From: Deltaproteobacteria bacterium
Lineage (GTDB): Bacteria; Desulfobacterota; Dissulfuribacteria; Dissulfuribacterales; QOAL01
Assembly (NCBI GenBank): GCA_015494395.1
Contig: WGBG01000075.1
Location: 1 to 37,678, forward strand
Direction of reading: 5' to 3'
DNA: 37,678 bases
How positions within the stretch are numbered: the stretch's first letter is position 1; every line of letters starts with the position of its first letter. A model generated the notes under the pieces. It saw only the letters and a list, made by a program, of their open reading frames with translations, searched no databases and was not told the DNA's origin. Positions 1-8,995 of this stretch are shown piece by piece. The position numbers were made by a program, and so were the translations under genes.

Positions 1-2007
1 AGTGGATCAGGAAGTGCGGCGGGACAGTCACCCCGCTCTGGAACAGATCCTGTTACGGGCATCACCTATGACACCGGCGGTGCTAATACTATTGGTACAG
101 CCTCAGTATATCATACTGACCTTGATCCGACAAATCAGTACGCCATCAGCAGGCAGTTGTTCAATCATTCAGTTGAGTTCCACATTCCTCAGATCCCTGA
201 GCTGGGAATCTCCTTCCATCACAGGTATGAACAGCGGGCTGGTGACAAGCAGGCCATGACAAACAGCAAGTGCCGTGCCTGTCATATTGTCTCTGATACC
301 CAGCAGATAAAGGAGATTAACAATGATTATGGCCCTGACGTAAATCTTAGGATCGGCACTATGGCGCTTAGTTACTCCTATCGTCACAGGGAGTTCAATG
401 TTGATAATGAAGGGATGGAGATGTTGTATAACAGAACCAGGAACGGCACAGTGGAAGATTTTCAGAACAGGGTCCAGTATAATGACCGTACAGGTGAACT
501 TCCCTATTCACGTGTTCCTGAAAACCGTAGAGATAAACATAATGCCAAGTTCCGCTGGGATGTCAGTGAGCATACAACATTAAATGCTTATTATCTTTAC
601 TCAAGCAATGAAAACATTTCCACAAGGGGTGAGTATGATGCCCTGACTGGAAACTATGATGATACATTGCGGTTAAAAGATAATACGTTTGGTGGCAAAA
701 TAACTACACACGTAACTCATGGGCTCACAATTAATCTCTTTGGTAAATACCAGGCTCTGGATAATTCTGATGTTTTTGTTGAAAAAGAAGAGCTTGAGAA
801 CCAAGGTGGAGCTGATGACGGCCTTACCCTGGCTGAGGCCTATGTAGCTCATGGAGCCGACCCTGCAGAGGTAGAAGAGTACCTGGAGCTGGAGTCTGAG
901 CGTGTATCCGGCTATGACAGTAATAATTTCAAGATAGGGCTCAGTGCTGCATGGCGAGTGCTTCGTAACCTGAAACTCAACGGTGAATATGAATTTACCA
1001 AGGAGAACAGAGATCATTACGCACACCATCACGTGCCTGAGAGCACAAAAGAACACTTGTTCAAATTTGGGGCTGATTATCATTTCAGTCATTCATTGAA
1101 GTTTGCACTTGATACCAAGTTTGCCTTCATTGATGATGCATACAGATTGAATAATGCTACATGTACACCCGACGGCTCTTACGGTGAGTATGGTTCCAAG
1201 GGTGATCTTGATGATTATTATGATATAGAACGTGCCTATGGCCCAGCTATCTACGATAAACGCACGGCGGACCGTTCCAACAGGCCTGACCAGATTTATG
1301 AAGTCAAGTTCAAGACCTACTGGAACGCAATGTCAATGCTAAACGCTAACTTCCACGTAAAATACCGCTATTCAAAGAATGGCGAGATTGACGGAAGGGA
1401 CTGGAACAACAACTTCCTTATGACTGGCCTTAACATAATGGCTAATCCAATCAGGAATCTCACTATTGCAGGTGGCTATACGTACATGTATGACAGTTAT
1501 GATTCGCAATACTGTATAGCCATCTATGACGGCTGAGGTAACTTCATCACATCCGACCAGTATGGTTCGGAAAAAACTGACATGGATTACTACTCTGAGG
1601 CCCATTCAATCGTTGCCAACATCGCGTATCAGATACTTCCCAACTGGAGTATCACTACTGATTTCAACTGGACAATCGGTCGCGGTGATATAGACAAGCT
1701 GGACTTTGACAGCATGTATCCAACTGGAGATGCAAAGCTTGATGCCTATACTCAGACCAGTGCAGGTGTTAATCCTCTCCAGCCCTATCTCTATGACGTT
1801 GCCTACATCAACGGAATAGACAAGTACTCAAACCTGGATTATCAGCAGATCGACTTCTCTGTCAGCACAAACTACATGTTTGATAATGGCATTGGACTCG
1901 GTCTGAATTACTACTTTACTCATTTTGACGATGATGATCCATACGTCTATGGCGATGAGGATAACACCGCCCAGTTCCTCATGGGTTTTGTAACCTATTC
2001 GTTCTAG
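1..2007 (+). CDS. Outer-membrane beta-barrel with CxxCH heme motif (MtrB/PioB-like), 5' end outside window, in-frame TGA
   Basis: The frame is open from base 1 to a TAG at 2005-2007, apart from one TGA at 1534-1536, so the gene starts upstream of the window and at least 668 codons are visible. The chain alternates hydrophobic and polar residues, is rich in Tyr, Asn and Asp, and ends in a Phe-terminated strand (VTYSF), all typical of an outer-membrane barrel. A CRACH motif (bases 271-285) would bind a covalent c-type heme if exported. The overall style resembles MtrB/PioB porins of porin-cytochrome electron conduits, but that assignment is by eye. The TGA falls in a Tyr/Asp/Gly-rich loop, seven residues after a Cys. 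The protein after the stop keeps the same barrel character, so the two halves belong together. The TGA could be selenocysteine, a nonsense mutation or a sequence error. A terminator follows the gene. Confidence 0.7.
1552..1571 (+). promoter_or_regulatory. Candidate bacterial SECIS hairpin downstream of in-frame TGA
   Basis: Bases 1552-1559 pair with 1563-1571 to give an 8-bp stem with a single bulged U (at 1566 or 1567) and a GUA apical loop (1560-1562). The loop starts 23 nt after the TGA at 1534-1536. A short stem, a G/U in the apical loop and this spacing are the features known for SelB-binding bacterial SECIS elements. In the best-studied case (fdhF) a bulged U also matters. A hairpin this small can arise by chance, so this is a candidate only. 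Confidence 0.4.
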
Positions 2008-2039
2008 ATAAGAAGTAAAATTGTTGAATCCTTAATCAA

Positions 2040-2067
2040 GGGGGCCCTTTATGGCCCCCTTTTTTTT
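2040..2067 (+). terminator. Rho-independent terminator
   Basis: GGGGGCC and GGCCCCC form a perfect 7-bp GC stem around a 6-nt CTTTAT loop (2040-2059), followed directly by eight T residues. It lies 33 bp after the barrel gene's stop and separates that transcript from the downstream FadL gene. The 2068-2260 stretch that follows has no convincing gene and no promoter I would defend. Confidence 0.93.
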
Positions 2068-2260
2068 GGGCAGTTATGGTTGTTCGGAAAAGGAGTTGCT
2101 GAGGAATGTCATTAATGGCAAACCATTATTCAATCCTGCCTTGTGTGATTGCACAATACTCAAAAATGCATTATTCTGGCTCTAACACTTTGAGATTTCA
2201 GCAATATGTTAAAGAAGGGGCAATTATATTTTGCAAATATTCATTAACTGGGAGGGAATT

Positions 2261-3535
2261 ATGTTTAAAGAATCAGCAAGTTTTTCTCTGGTGCTGGTTA
2301 CGCTGCTGTCGCTTGTTTTCACAGCCTCTGTAGCGTATTCGGCAGGTTTTCAGTTGTTTAATGAACTTTCCGCCAAAACCACCGGTAACAGCGGTGCAAT
2401 GTCTGCCAGATATGATGCTGCAGAATTGGCATGGTTCAATCCAGCCGGTGCGGCAATGATGAAAAATGCTCAGATAACAGGTGGTGGAGCGTTAATATTC
2501 CCCTCCATGGAGCTTGATAATGACGGGGATGATCCACGTATGAAGCATATAGCCTATCCTGTACCCTACTTTTATGGTGCAATGCCTATTATGGATCAGT
2601 TCGGTCTCTCTCTTTCCATAAATTCTCCTTATGGTCTTACCACAGAATGGGATAATGCCTGGGAGGGAAAATACGAAGCTCACTATACTAATTTGACATC
2701 TGTATTTTTTACCCCTGCAATCTCATACAGGCCGGTTGAGTGGTTCGCAATTAGCGCCGGCCCACAGATAGCCTATGTAGAGGCGGAAATACGAAAATAT
2801 ATTGATGTACAACATCCACTTTATGGTGATATAGGAGATGTTTATACAAAGGTAGAGGGTCATGACTGGAGCCAAGGATATATTATATCCGCAATGCTGA
2901 AGCCAAATGATAAATGGACATTCGGTGTGACATTTCATTCACACGTGAATTTTAATATTGATGGCGATGCAGAATACGAATATATGCCTTCAAATCCGCT
3001 CTTTGCTGCCTCGCTCCAGAGTGCATTCCAGAAATCAGATGTTTATGTCCCGCTTGACCTGCCCAAGACCCTTTCAATCGCTGCTTCCACCACGGCGATT
3101 AAAAATTTCCGGTTTTCGGTCGAATTGCTATGGACCGGTTGGTCATCATACAAGGACTTGAAATTTCATTATGATAAATACCCTGGAGATCCATCCCGTT
3201 CCGGAGTCGCTAAGGCAGAAAAGAGCTGGAATGATGTATATTCATTGCGCTTCGGAGCAGAATATTTCCTTGATGATCAGTGGACACTGCGTGCATCTTA
3301 CGCATGGGATGAGTCACCCATTGAAGATGATTACCGTGACCCATCACTTCCCACAAACGACAGACATATCTTTGGTTTTGGCGTTGGGTATCAGTGGAAT
3401 CACCTGACCGTAGATGCCGCTTACTGTTATGTAAATGTGGAAGACAGCAAGCCGGGTAAGGAGGTAAGCAACCTTGATGGCACTTACAAGGGAGATGCCC
3501 ACATTGCCAACCTGTCCTTCAGCTGGACTTTTTAG
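2261..3535 (+). CDS. fadL: FadL/OmpP1/TodX-family outer-membrane transporter
   Basis: 424 aa. The family forms 14-stranded outer-membrane barrels that take up long-chain fatty acids or other hydrophobic compounds. The ATG at 2261 is chosen because GGGAGG precedes it by 5 nt; a longer frame upstream has no ribosome site. Residues 1-27 or so form a Sec signal peptide with likely cleavage after AYS. The mature N-terminus (AGFQLFNE...) and the NPAGAA motif at about residue 60 are FadL hallmarks, and the chain ends in a Phe-terminated strand (FSWTF). The next gene, 78 bp downstream on the same strand, is an acyl-CoA synthetase, so the pair suggests uptake and activation of fatty acids. Transport of aromatics (TodX-like) cannot be excluded from sequence. 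Confidence 0.88.
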   Translation: MFKESASFSLVLVTLLSLVFTASVAYSAGFQLFNELSAKTTGNSGAMSARYDAAELAWFNPAGAAMMKNAQITGGGALIFPSMELDNDGDDPRMKHIAYPVPYFYGAMPIMDQFGLSLSINSPYGLTTEWDNAWEGKYEAHYTNLTSVFFTPAISYRPVEWFAISAGPQIAYVEAEIRKYIDVQHPLYGDIGDVYTKVEGHDWSQGYIISAMLKPNDKWTFGVTFHSHVNFNIDGDAEYEYMPSNPLFAASLQSAFQKSDVYVPLDLPKTLSIAASTTAIKNFRFSVELLWTGWSSYKDLKFHYDKYPGDPSRSGVAKAEKSWNDVYSLRFGAEYFLDDQWTLRASYAWDESPIEDDYRDPSLPTNDRHIFGFGVGYQWNHLTVDAAYCYVNVEDSKPGKEVSNLDGTYKGDAHIANLSFSWTF

Positions 3536-3613
3536 GCATATAATGTGCAATGCTTATGCAATAGATACCATGGCAATTCTCTTAAACCTATAAATGTGAT
3601 TTGCAGTTGATTA

Positions 3614-5347
3614 ATGAAAGCCCCTGCCCTTGCAAAAAACACAATACCTGAACTGTTGAGACAGGCAGGGGCGACCTACGCCCGCATGCCGGCCCTCACT
3701 GCCCTTGACTGCAAGGGCGGGCGCACCATCACCTTTTCACAATTGCTGGATGACGTCTTACTTGTGGCACGGGGATTGGTGGCAAGTGGCGTTAAGCCCG
3801 GCAGCCATGTGGCAGTAATTGGCAGGAACAGCCCTGAATGGGCCACTGCCTATCTGGCTGTTAGCATGTCAGGGGCTGTGAACGTCCCGGTGGATCCCCA
3901 GCTCAGTGAGAATGAGATCAGGCAGCTTCTTGCCGGTGCAGGAGTAAGCGCGGTTTTTGGAGATCCAAAATTCCTGGATATCATTCTGGATTCCGCCAAA
4001 GGTGATACACTTCCCAACCTGCTGATCTCTCTTGAGTTTGCCGGGGAGGGAAGAAGCCAGCCTGCATACAGGGAGGGTACGGTTACGCTTGATGCCTTGC
4101 GGGAGGCAGGCACAGAAAATCCGTCCCTTTCCCTTCCGGATGTTGAATCCTCGGAGCTTGCGGCAATTATCTTTACATCCGGCACCACCGGAAGCCCCAA
4201 GGGGGTCATGCTGACCCATTCAAATATCGTCTCCGATGTTATTGCCTGTGAACATGCCATATCCGGGCATCTTGAAATCGGAGGCGAAAGATTCCTTTCA
4301 GTACTTCCGGTAAATCACACATTTGAGTGTACCGCAGGTTTCCTCCTTCCCATCTACATGGGATGTCATATTACATACGCAAGGAGCCTGAGATCCCGTT
4401 ATCTTATGGAAGACATCAGGAATTCCGGCACCACCGTGATGCTGGGTGTGCCTTTGCTGTTCCAGAAGATGGTTGAGGGAATTTACCGGGCTGTTGACAA
4501 GGCGCCTGTTGTGAAGCGAAAGGTGTTTTATGCCACCATGAACCTGGTAAAGGCAGGGGAGAGGGTGGGAAATTTCGGGCTCGGAAAGTATCTTTTCAGA
4601 TCTCTTCGTGAAAAGGCAGGGCTTGGCAGCCTGAAATTTTTTATTTCCGGCGGGGCAGCGCTTCCTCTCTTTGTCTCCAGGGAGATGAACCGTTTGGGGC
4701 TTACCATTCTCCAGGGTTATGGTCTTACAGAGGCAAGCCCGGTACTTACCATAAATCCCGCTGATGCTCCCAGGAACGAGACCATTGGTTTCCCTCTGCC
4801 AGGAGTGCAGGTTCGAGTGCTTGATGCCTCTACTGAAGGGGTAGGAGAGCTTGCCTTCAAGGGCCCAATGATTATGAAGGGCTATTTCAAGGACAGTGAG
4901 GCAACGGAAAAGGTGCTCAATGATGGCTGGCTTGCAACAGGTGACCTGGGCATGGTGGACAAGGATGGATACGTGCATGTCTGCGGCAGGTCCAAGAACG
5001 TCATAGTTACTGCGGCAGGCAAGAATGTATATCCTGAGGAGATTGAAGCTGAGCTTAACAGACAGCCCTTTGTTCTTGAGTCAATGGTGTATGGCAGGAA
5101 GAAGGGCGGCACTGCAGGAGAAGATGTGTGCTGTGTGGTAGTGCCTGATTTTGAAAAGATAGGGGAGAATTTTCCTGATACGGTGCTTTCTGATTCAGAA
5201 GTGGAGGAGCTGATTGCAAAGGACGTTAAGACCGCCAATGCCATGATCGCGCCTTACAAGCGGGTCAAGCAGTTCAAAATATTCAATGAGGAGCTTCCCA
5301 AAACATCCACTAGAAAGATAAAACGGCATCTGGTGAATATCTCATAA
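3614..5347 (+). CDS. Long-chain acyl-CoA synthetase (AMP-forming, ANL superfamily)
   Basis: 577 aa, a normal length for the family. It activates a carboxylic acid to an acyl-adenylate and then to an acyl-CoA. Visible core motifs, in order, are the P-loop FTSGTTGSPKG (about 187-197), QGYGLTEASP (367-376), TGDLG (442-446), the hinge region CGRSKNVIVTAAGKN (457-471), and a C-terminal TSTRKIKR containing the expected catalytic Lys. The arrangement is most like FAA1/FadD-type fatty acyl-CoA ligases. It lies directly downstream of the FadL-type porin. No strong Shine-Dalgarno precedes the ATG. The exact chain-length preference cannot be read from sequence. Confidence 0.9.
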   Translation: MKAPALAKNTIPELLRQAGATYARMPALTALDCKGGRTITFSQLLDDVLLVARGLVASGVKPGSHVAVIGRNSPEWATAYLAVSMSGAVNVPVDPQLSENEIRQLLAGAGVSAVFGDPKFLDIILDSAKGDTLPNLLISLEFAGEGRSQPAYREGTVTLDALREAGTENPSLSLPDVESSELAAIIFTSGTTGSPKGVMLTHSNIVSDVIACEHAISGHLEIGGERFLSVLPVNHTFECTAGFLLPIYMGCHITYARSLRSRYLMEDIRNSGTTVMLGVPLLFQKMVEGIYRAVDKAPVVKRKVFYATMNLVKAGERVGNFGLGKYLFRSLREKAGLGSLKFFISGGAALPLFVSREMNRLGLTILQGYGLTEASPVLTINPADAPRNETIGFPLPGVQVRVLDASTEGVGELAFKGPMIMKGYFKDSEATEKVLNDGWLATGDLGMVDKDGYVHVCGRSKNVIVTAAGKNVYPEEIEAELNRQPFVLESMVYGRKKGGTAGEDVCCVVVPDFEKIGENFPDTVLSDSEVEELIAKDVKTANAMIAPYKRVKQFKIFNEELPKTSTRKIKRHLVNIS

Positions 5348-5384
5348 TTTATCCTTCATTAAATTGTTTGCTCCAGCAGAAAAA

Positions 5385-5446
5385 CTTTGCGTCTTTGGCG
5401 GTTCAGCTTTTGCGTCTTTTGAGATTTTCAACTCTGAGCTATTTTC
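5385..5446 (+). repeat. Dispersed repeat family B, copy 1
   Basis: The core reads like TTTGGCGGTTCAGCTTTTG, followed by a short T-rich stretch and a CTCTGAGCTATTTT tail. Matching copies lie at 23051-23142 and 30070-30138. This copy sits immediately upstream of the helicase start. Confidence 0.7.
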
Positions 5447-5457
5447 GGATACATAGT

Positions 5458-7227
5458 ATGTCCAATGAGTATCTTGACAACCTGAATGATGCCCAAAAAA
5501 AGGCAGTAACAGCCCCTGCCGGGCCGCTGCTTGTGCAGGCAGGTCCCGGGACCGGCAAGACAAGGGTTCTGACATGCCGTATTGCCCACCAGTCCGGATG
5601 CAGCGAAGGTGGCCGTGTGCTTGCAATCACCTTTACCAATAAGGCTGCATCTGAGATAGCTGAAAGGGTCAAGTCTCTTGCTTCAGATGCTGTTGGTGCC
5701 GGCAGGGTGCAGGTTGCCACCTTTCATGGCTGGGCGTTGGGGTTCCTCAAGGAATTTTACGGTGACAAGGTGCGGGAGGTGGCTGGAGAGGCGGATGCCC
5801 GCTCTATCCTTGCAGGCGTCCTGAAGGATGCAGGCATAAGGGCTAATGCAAGACATATTCAGAGTGCCATATCAAGGGCAAAGGAACATTACCCTGTCCG
5901 GGTGCCTGAGGAGGATGCTGAGCTTGAGCGCTATCTTGATCTCTATTCTGCTGCCCTTGAGCATTATGGAATGTGGGATTTTGATGACCTTATCATTGAG
6001 GCAGCCAGGCTCCTTGAACAGCCGGATATTGCCCAGGCTTTCAGGTCCGGAATATCAGCAGTGCTGGTGGATGAGTTTCAGGATGTAAGCCCTGCACAGT
6101 ACGCCCTGCTGCGTCTGATGACCACACCCACGGGAAATGTCACTGTAATTGGGGATTTTAACCAGGCAATCTACGGTTTCCGGGGGGCAAGCCCTGAGTT
6201 TATCAAAAAATTCCGTCAGGATTATAAAAATGTTGTTGAAGTTACCCTTGATCGTGCCTACAGGTGTCCGCAGATCTTTCTGGATGCTGCAAGAAGGGTG
6301 GTTGGTGAGGCAATGGCCCCTGCCCTTGTTTCTGAAAAGGGGCGTGGCTCGGAGATTATCTTCAAGGCACATAAGAATCCCGGTGATGAGGCCCGCTGGA
6401 TAGCCATTGAGATAGAAAAAAATGTCGGAGGGCTCAGTTTTGACTCAATGAATGCAGGTAGGGCAGGGGGGGACGAGATGCGAAGCCTTGGAGACGTGGC
6501 TGTGCTGTTTCGAACCCGGAGAATTGGAGACCTGGTGGCACAGGCGCTGTTTGAAGAGGGCATTCCCTTTCAGGTTTCTGCAATGCCTGATCCACTTGAG
6601 CAGCCTGAGCTTCAGAATATTTACAGGCTGTGGGAGGCGGTTAAGGGCAGGGCAGCAGACTTTCACCTCTCAAGGCTTCCTGGTCCCCGCAAGTTCTGGG
6701 TGAGCAGGGGTAATCTCCTCAAATCTGCTGCAGCAAGGCTTTCTCCTGCCGAGCTCCTCAAGGAGATGGCCAAAATGCTTGAGATAGATCCGGAACTTCC
6801 GGAAATTGCCGGCCTTGCAGATGCCCTTGAGAAGAATCCACAGGTTGAGAGCCTGTCTCTTCTCATGCGAAATGAGGTGGAAATTATTAGAAGCAGGACA
6901 GAGGCGGTCTCGCTGCTCTCGCTTCATGCCTCCAAGGGGCTTGAGTTTCCCATTGTCTTTATTGCAGGTTGTGATGAGGGGATCATACCGTGGAAGGGCA
7001 GCAGTCTGGATGAGGAGACGCGCCTGTTTTACGTGGGGCTTACCAGGGCGTCGGAGCGCCTTTATCTGACATATCCCAGAAAGCGTCCTGTAAATGGCAC
7101 TGTCAAATCAAGGAAACCGTCCAGGTTTATAAAGAGGATTCCTGACGAACTGCGAAAGACGCCCGACACTGCAAAGCGCAGGGTCAGGCGTCCCATGAAG
7201 AGGTTGCAGAAAAGTTTGTTTGGCTAA
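5458..7227 (+). CDS. UvrD/Rep/PcrA-family superfamily 1A DNA helicase
   Basis: 589 aa from the ATG at 5458. The frame is open to 5368, but that part is repeat B sequence, so the internal ATG is preferred. Motifs are a Q-motif (LNDAQKKAV, 9-17), Walker A AGPGTGKT (28-35), motif Ia TFHGWAL, Walker B VLVDEFQDVSP, motif III GDFNQAIYGFRG, motif V SLHASKGLEFPIVF, and motif VI FYVGLTRASERLYL. These define an ATP-driven 3'-5' translocase of the UvrD/Rep type acting in repair or replication restart. At 589 aa it is shorter than typical UvrD (about 720 aa), mainly in the 2B region and C-terminus, so it may be a lineage-specific paralogue rather than the housekeeping UvrD. The C-terminus is Arg/Lys-rich. 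It converges on ftsZ across a palindromic repeat. Confidence 0.88.
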   Translation: MSNEYLDNLNDAQKKAVTAPAGPLLVQAGPGTGKTRVLTCRIAHQSGCSEGGRVLAITFTNKAASEIAERVKSLASDAVGAGRVQVATFHGWALGFLKEFYGDKVREVAGEADARSILAGVLKDAGIRANARHIQSAISRAKEHYPVRVPEEDAELERYLDLYSAALEHYGMWDFDDLIIEAARLLEQPDIAQAFRSGISAVLVDEFQDVSPAQYALLRLMTTPTGNVTVIGDFNQAIYGFRGASPEFIKKFRQDYKNVVEVTLDRAYRCPQIFLDAARRVVGEAMAPALVSEKGRGSEIIFKAHKNPGDEARWIAIEIEKNVGGLSFDSMNAGRAGGDEMRSLGDVAVLFRTRRIGDLVAQALFEEGIPFQVSAMPDPLEQPELQNIYRLWEAVKGRAADFHLSRLPGPRKFWVSRGNLLKSAAARLSPAELLKEMAKMLEIDPELPEIAGLADALEKNPQVESLSLLMRNEVEIIRSRTEAVSLLSLHASKGLEFPIVFIAGCDEGIIPWKGSSLDEETRLFYVGLTRASERLYLTYPRKRPVNGTVKSRKPSRFIKRIPDELRKTPDTAKRRVRRPMKRLQKSLFG

Positions 7228-7228
7228 A

Positions 7229-7451
7229 GGTAAGTATTCAGCGCATTTATTGAATGAGGTTGGTAAATGGTCTTGTTTTTCCGTTCCGGAGAACAATTTC
7301 TTGTTTTTCTAAGGCTTGCTCCGACAAAATCGCGAAACTCGCTCGTACCTCGCTCAGACAGACGCGATTTTATGGCTGCGCTTCGCCAAGAAAAACTACG
7401 AAATTGTTCAAAGTTACTCCAAAACAAGACCATTTACCACGCTGAATAGTT
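7229..7451 (+). repeat. Palindromic intergenic element family A, copy 1
   Basis: A core element at 7262-7438 (177 bp) is bounded by perfect 18-bp inverted ends, GGTAAATGGTCTTGTTTT and its complement. Inside are a second arm pair (GAACAATTTC/GAAATTGTTC) and a third (AAAATCGCG/CGCGATTTT), so the whole RNA could fold as nested hairpins. An outer TATTCAGCG/CGCTGAATA pair extends it to about 220 bp. It lies between the convergent helicase and ftsZ. There is no transposase and no clear target duplication. Confidence 0.85.
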
Positions 7452-7462
7452 ACGGCTAAAGA

Positions 7463-8683
7463 TTAATCAGCCTTTTTTCTCAGAAATGCCGGCACTTCAA
7501 GTATAGTGTCGTCGATCTGGTCAAGTCCGGGGAATTCACCTGAGGGTGAATCAATGCCTCCAGCGCCAATGTTTTTAATGACACCATCATTGACTGCCGT
7601 ACCAATGATAATGTCATTTGTCTGTACAGATTCCCCGGGCTCATCCGCCTTCTTGTCCTTCTTATGACGTGCGGTCTCAATGGAGGTCACCACTGCAGGG
7701 TCAATATCTTCAGCCATTGGCTGATCCTTGCCAATGCCAGTGGCAATTACGGTTACCCTGATCTCATCACCAAGCGAGTCATCAAAAACGGTTCCCCAGA
7801 TGATATTTGCATCTTCATGTGCCTCCTCGTAGATTAGGCTTGATGCCTGGTCAACCTCTTCCATGCTCAGGGTCTCACTTGAGGCAGTTATGTTCATGAG
7901 GATACCGCGGGCGCCGCTGATGGATATATCTTCCAGCAGCGGATTTGCAATTGCCATCTGGACTGCCTCCATTGCCCTGCGCTCGCCGGTACCAAACCCG
8001 GTTCCCATAAGCGCCATTCCCATCTCTGCCATTACGGTGCGAACGTCAGCAAAGTCCACGTTGATGTAGCCCTGAACAACAATAAGATCAGATATACCCC
8101 GGACTGCATAGTAGAGGACCTCGTCAGCCTTTTTGAACATCTCCATTATGGGAGTCCTGGCGTCTGCAAGGCTTCTGAGCCTGTCATTTGGAATGGTTAT
8201 GATGGTATCCACCACGTTTTTGAGCTTTTCCAGGCCCTCTTCAGCAAGTTTTTTCCTGCGTTTCCCCTCAAAGGTAAAGGGACGGGTGACAACCGCCACG
8301 GTAAGGGCGCCAACCTCCTTGCTTATCTCGGCAATAACCGGGGCGGCACCGGTTCCGGTGCCGCCGCCCATGCCCGCAGTAATGAACACCATGTCGCTTC
8401 CGGCCAGCGCCTCCTTGATCTCCTCGGCGCTCTCCTCAGCGGCGTCCCTCCCGACCTGCGGTTTGGCCCCTGCCCCGAGGCCTTTTGTGAGGTTTTTGCC
8501 AAGCTGCACCTTGGTGTCGGCAAGTGACATCTCCAGTGCCTGTGCATCTGTGTTGGCTACGATAAACTCAACTCCCCTGAGTTCTGACGAGATCATGTTG
8601 TTAATGGCATTACCGCCTCCTCCTCCAACACCAATGACCTTTATCTTGGCTGCTGATTCTGTTTCTATAAACTCAAAAGGCAT
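7463..8683 (-). CDS. ftsZ: Cell division protein FtsZ
   Basis: 406 aa. A tubulin-like GTPase that polymerises into the Z ring at midcell. The N-terminal VGGGGGNA loop (about residues 19-26) and the tubulin signature [13 protein letters not shown] (103-115) are intact. [12 protein letters not shown] and the conserved C-terminal peptide ([11 protein letters not shown]), which contacts FtsA, are present. I start at ATG 8683 rather than GTG 8695, because GGAGAGG lies just upstream of 8683 and overlaps the GTG. It is the last gene of the dcw run. The 312-bp gap to ftsA contains a family A palindrome, so ftsZ mRNA may be processed or expressed separately. Confidence 0.98.
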   Translation of the reverse strand: MPFEFIETESAAKIKVIGVGGGGGNAINNMISSELRGVEFIVANTDAQALEMSLADTKVQLGKNLTKGLGAGAKPQVGRDAAEESAEEIKEALAGSDMVFITAGMGGGTGTGAAPVIAEISKEVGALTVAVVTRPFTFEGKRRKKLAEEGLEKLKNVVDTIITIPNDRLRSLADARTPIMEMFKKADEVLYYAVRGISDLIVVQGYINVDFADVRTVMAEMGMALMGTGFGTGERRAMEAVQMAIANPLLEDISISGARGILMNITASSETLSMEEVDQASSLIYEEAHEDANIIWGTVFDDSLGDEIRVTVIATGIGKDQPMAEDIDPAVVTSIETARHKKDKKADEPGESVQTNDIIIGTAVNDGVIKNIGAGGIDSPSGEFPGLDQIDDTILEVPAFLRKKAD

Positions 8684-8757
8684 TTTCCTCTCCACTTGTG
8701 GTTAAGCTGTTATTTTCTTCAGGGATTATCCCTGGTCATACGTTACATTTGTTGGAT

Positions 8758-8976
8758 CTATTCAATGTGGTAAATGGTCTTGTTTTGGAGTGACTCTGAA
8801 TAATTTCGTAGTTTTTCTTGGCGAAGCGCAGCCAAAAAATCGCGTCTGTCTGAGCTAGGGACGAGCGAGTTTCGCGATTTTGGCGTAGCAAGCCTTAGAA
8901 AAACAAGAAATTGTTCACCGGAGCGGAAAAACAAGACCATTTACACCTTTATTAACATAAGTACGCTGAAAGTTAC
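8758..8976 (-). repeat. Palindromic intergenic element family A, copy 2 (inverted)
   Basis: The same element as at 7229-7451 but in the opposite orientation. Core ends are at about 8769 and 8945, with the nested AAAATCGCG-type stem and the CTCGCTCAGACAGACGCG-type centre recognisable on the reverse strand. The outer arm GTAACT...TTCAGCGT is readable at 8961-8976 in reverse complement. It occupies most of the ftsA-ftsZ gap (8684-8995), in which I see no gene. Confidence 0.85.
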
Positions 8977-8995
8977 GTTACGATTTTTTTATGCA

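Noticed and set aside
1534-1536. TGA read as Trp through an alternative genetic code
   Set aside because: TGA is used as the normal stop of mraZ, mraY, ftsL and murB in this window, so a code change is unlikely.
2106-2333. ORF between the terminator and the FadL gene
   Set aside because: It overlaps the FadL start in another frame, has no ribosome site and shows no recognisable pattern.
7267-7449. A ~60-codon ORF within the palindromic element, also seen at 8758-8940 on the other strand
   Set aside because: The other two copies of the element have an in-frame stop in the same place (after the FFRSGE segment), so the frame is not conserved and is a by-product of the repeat.
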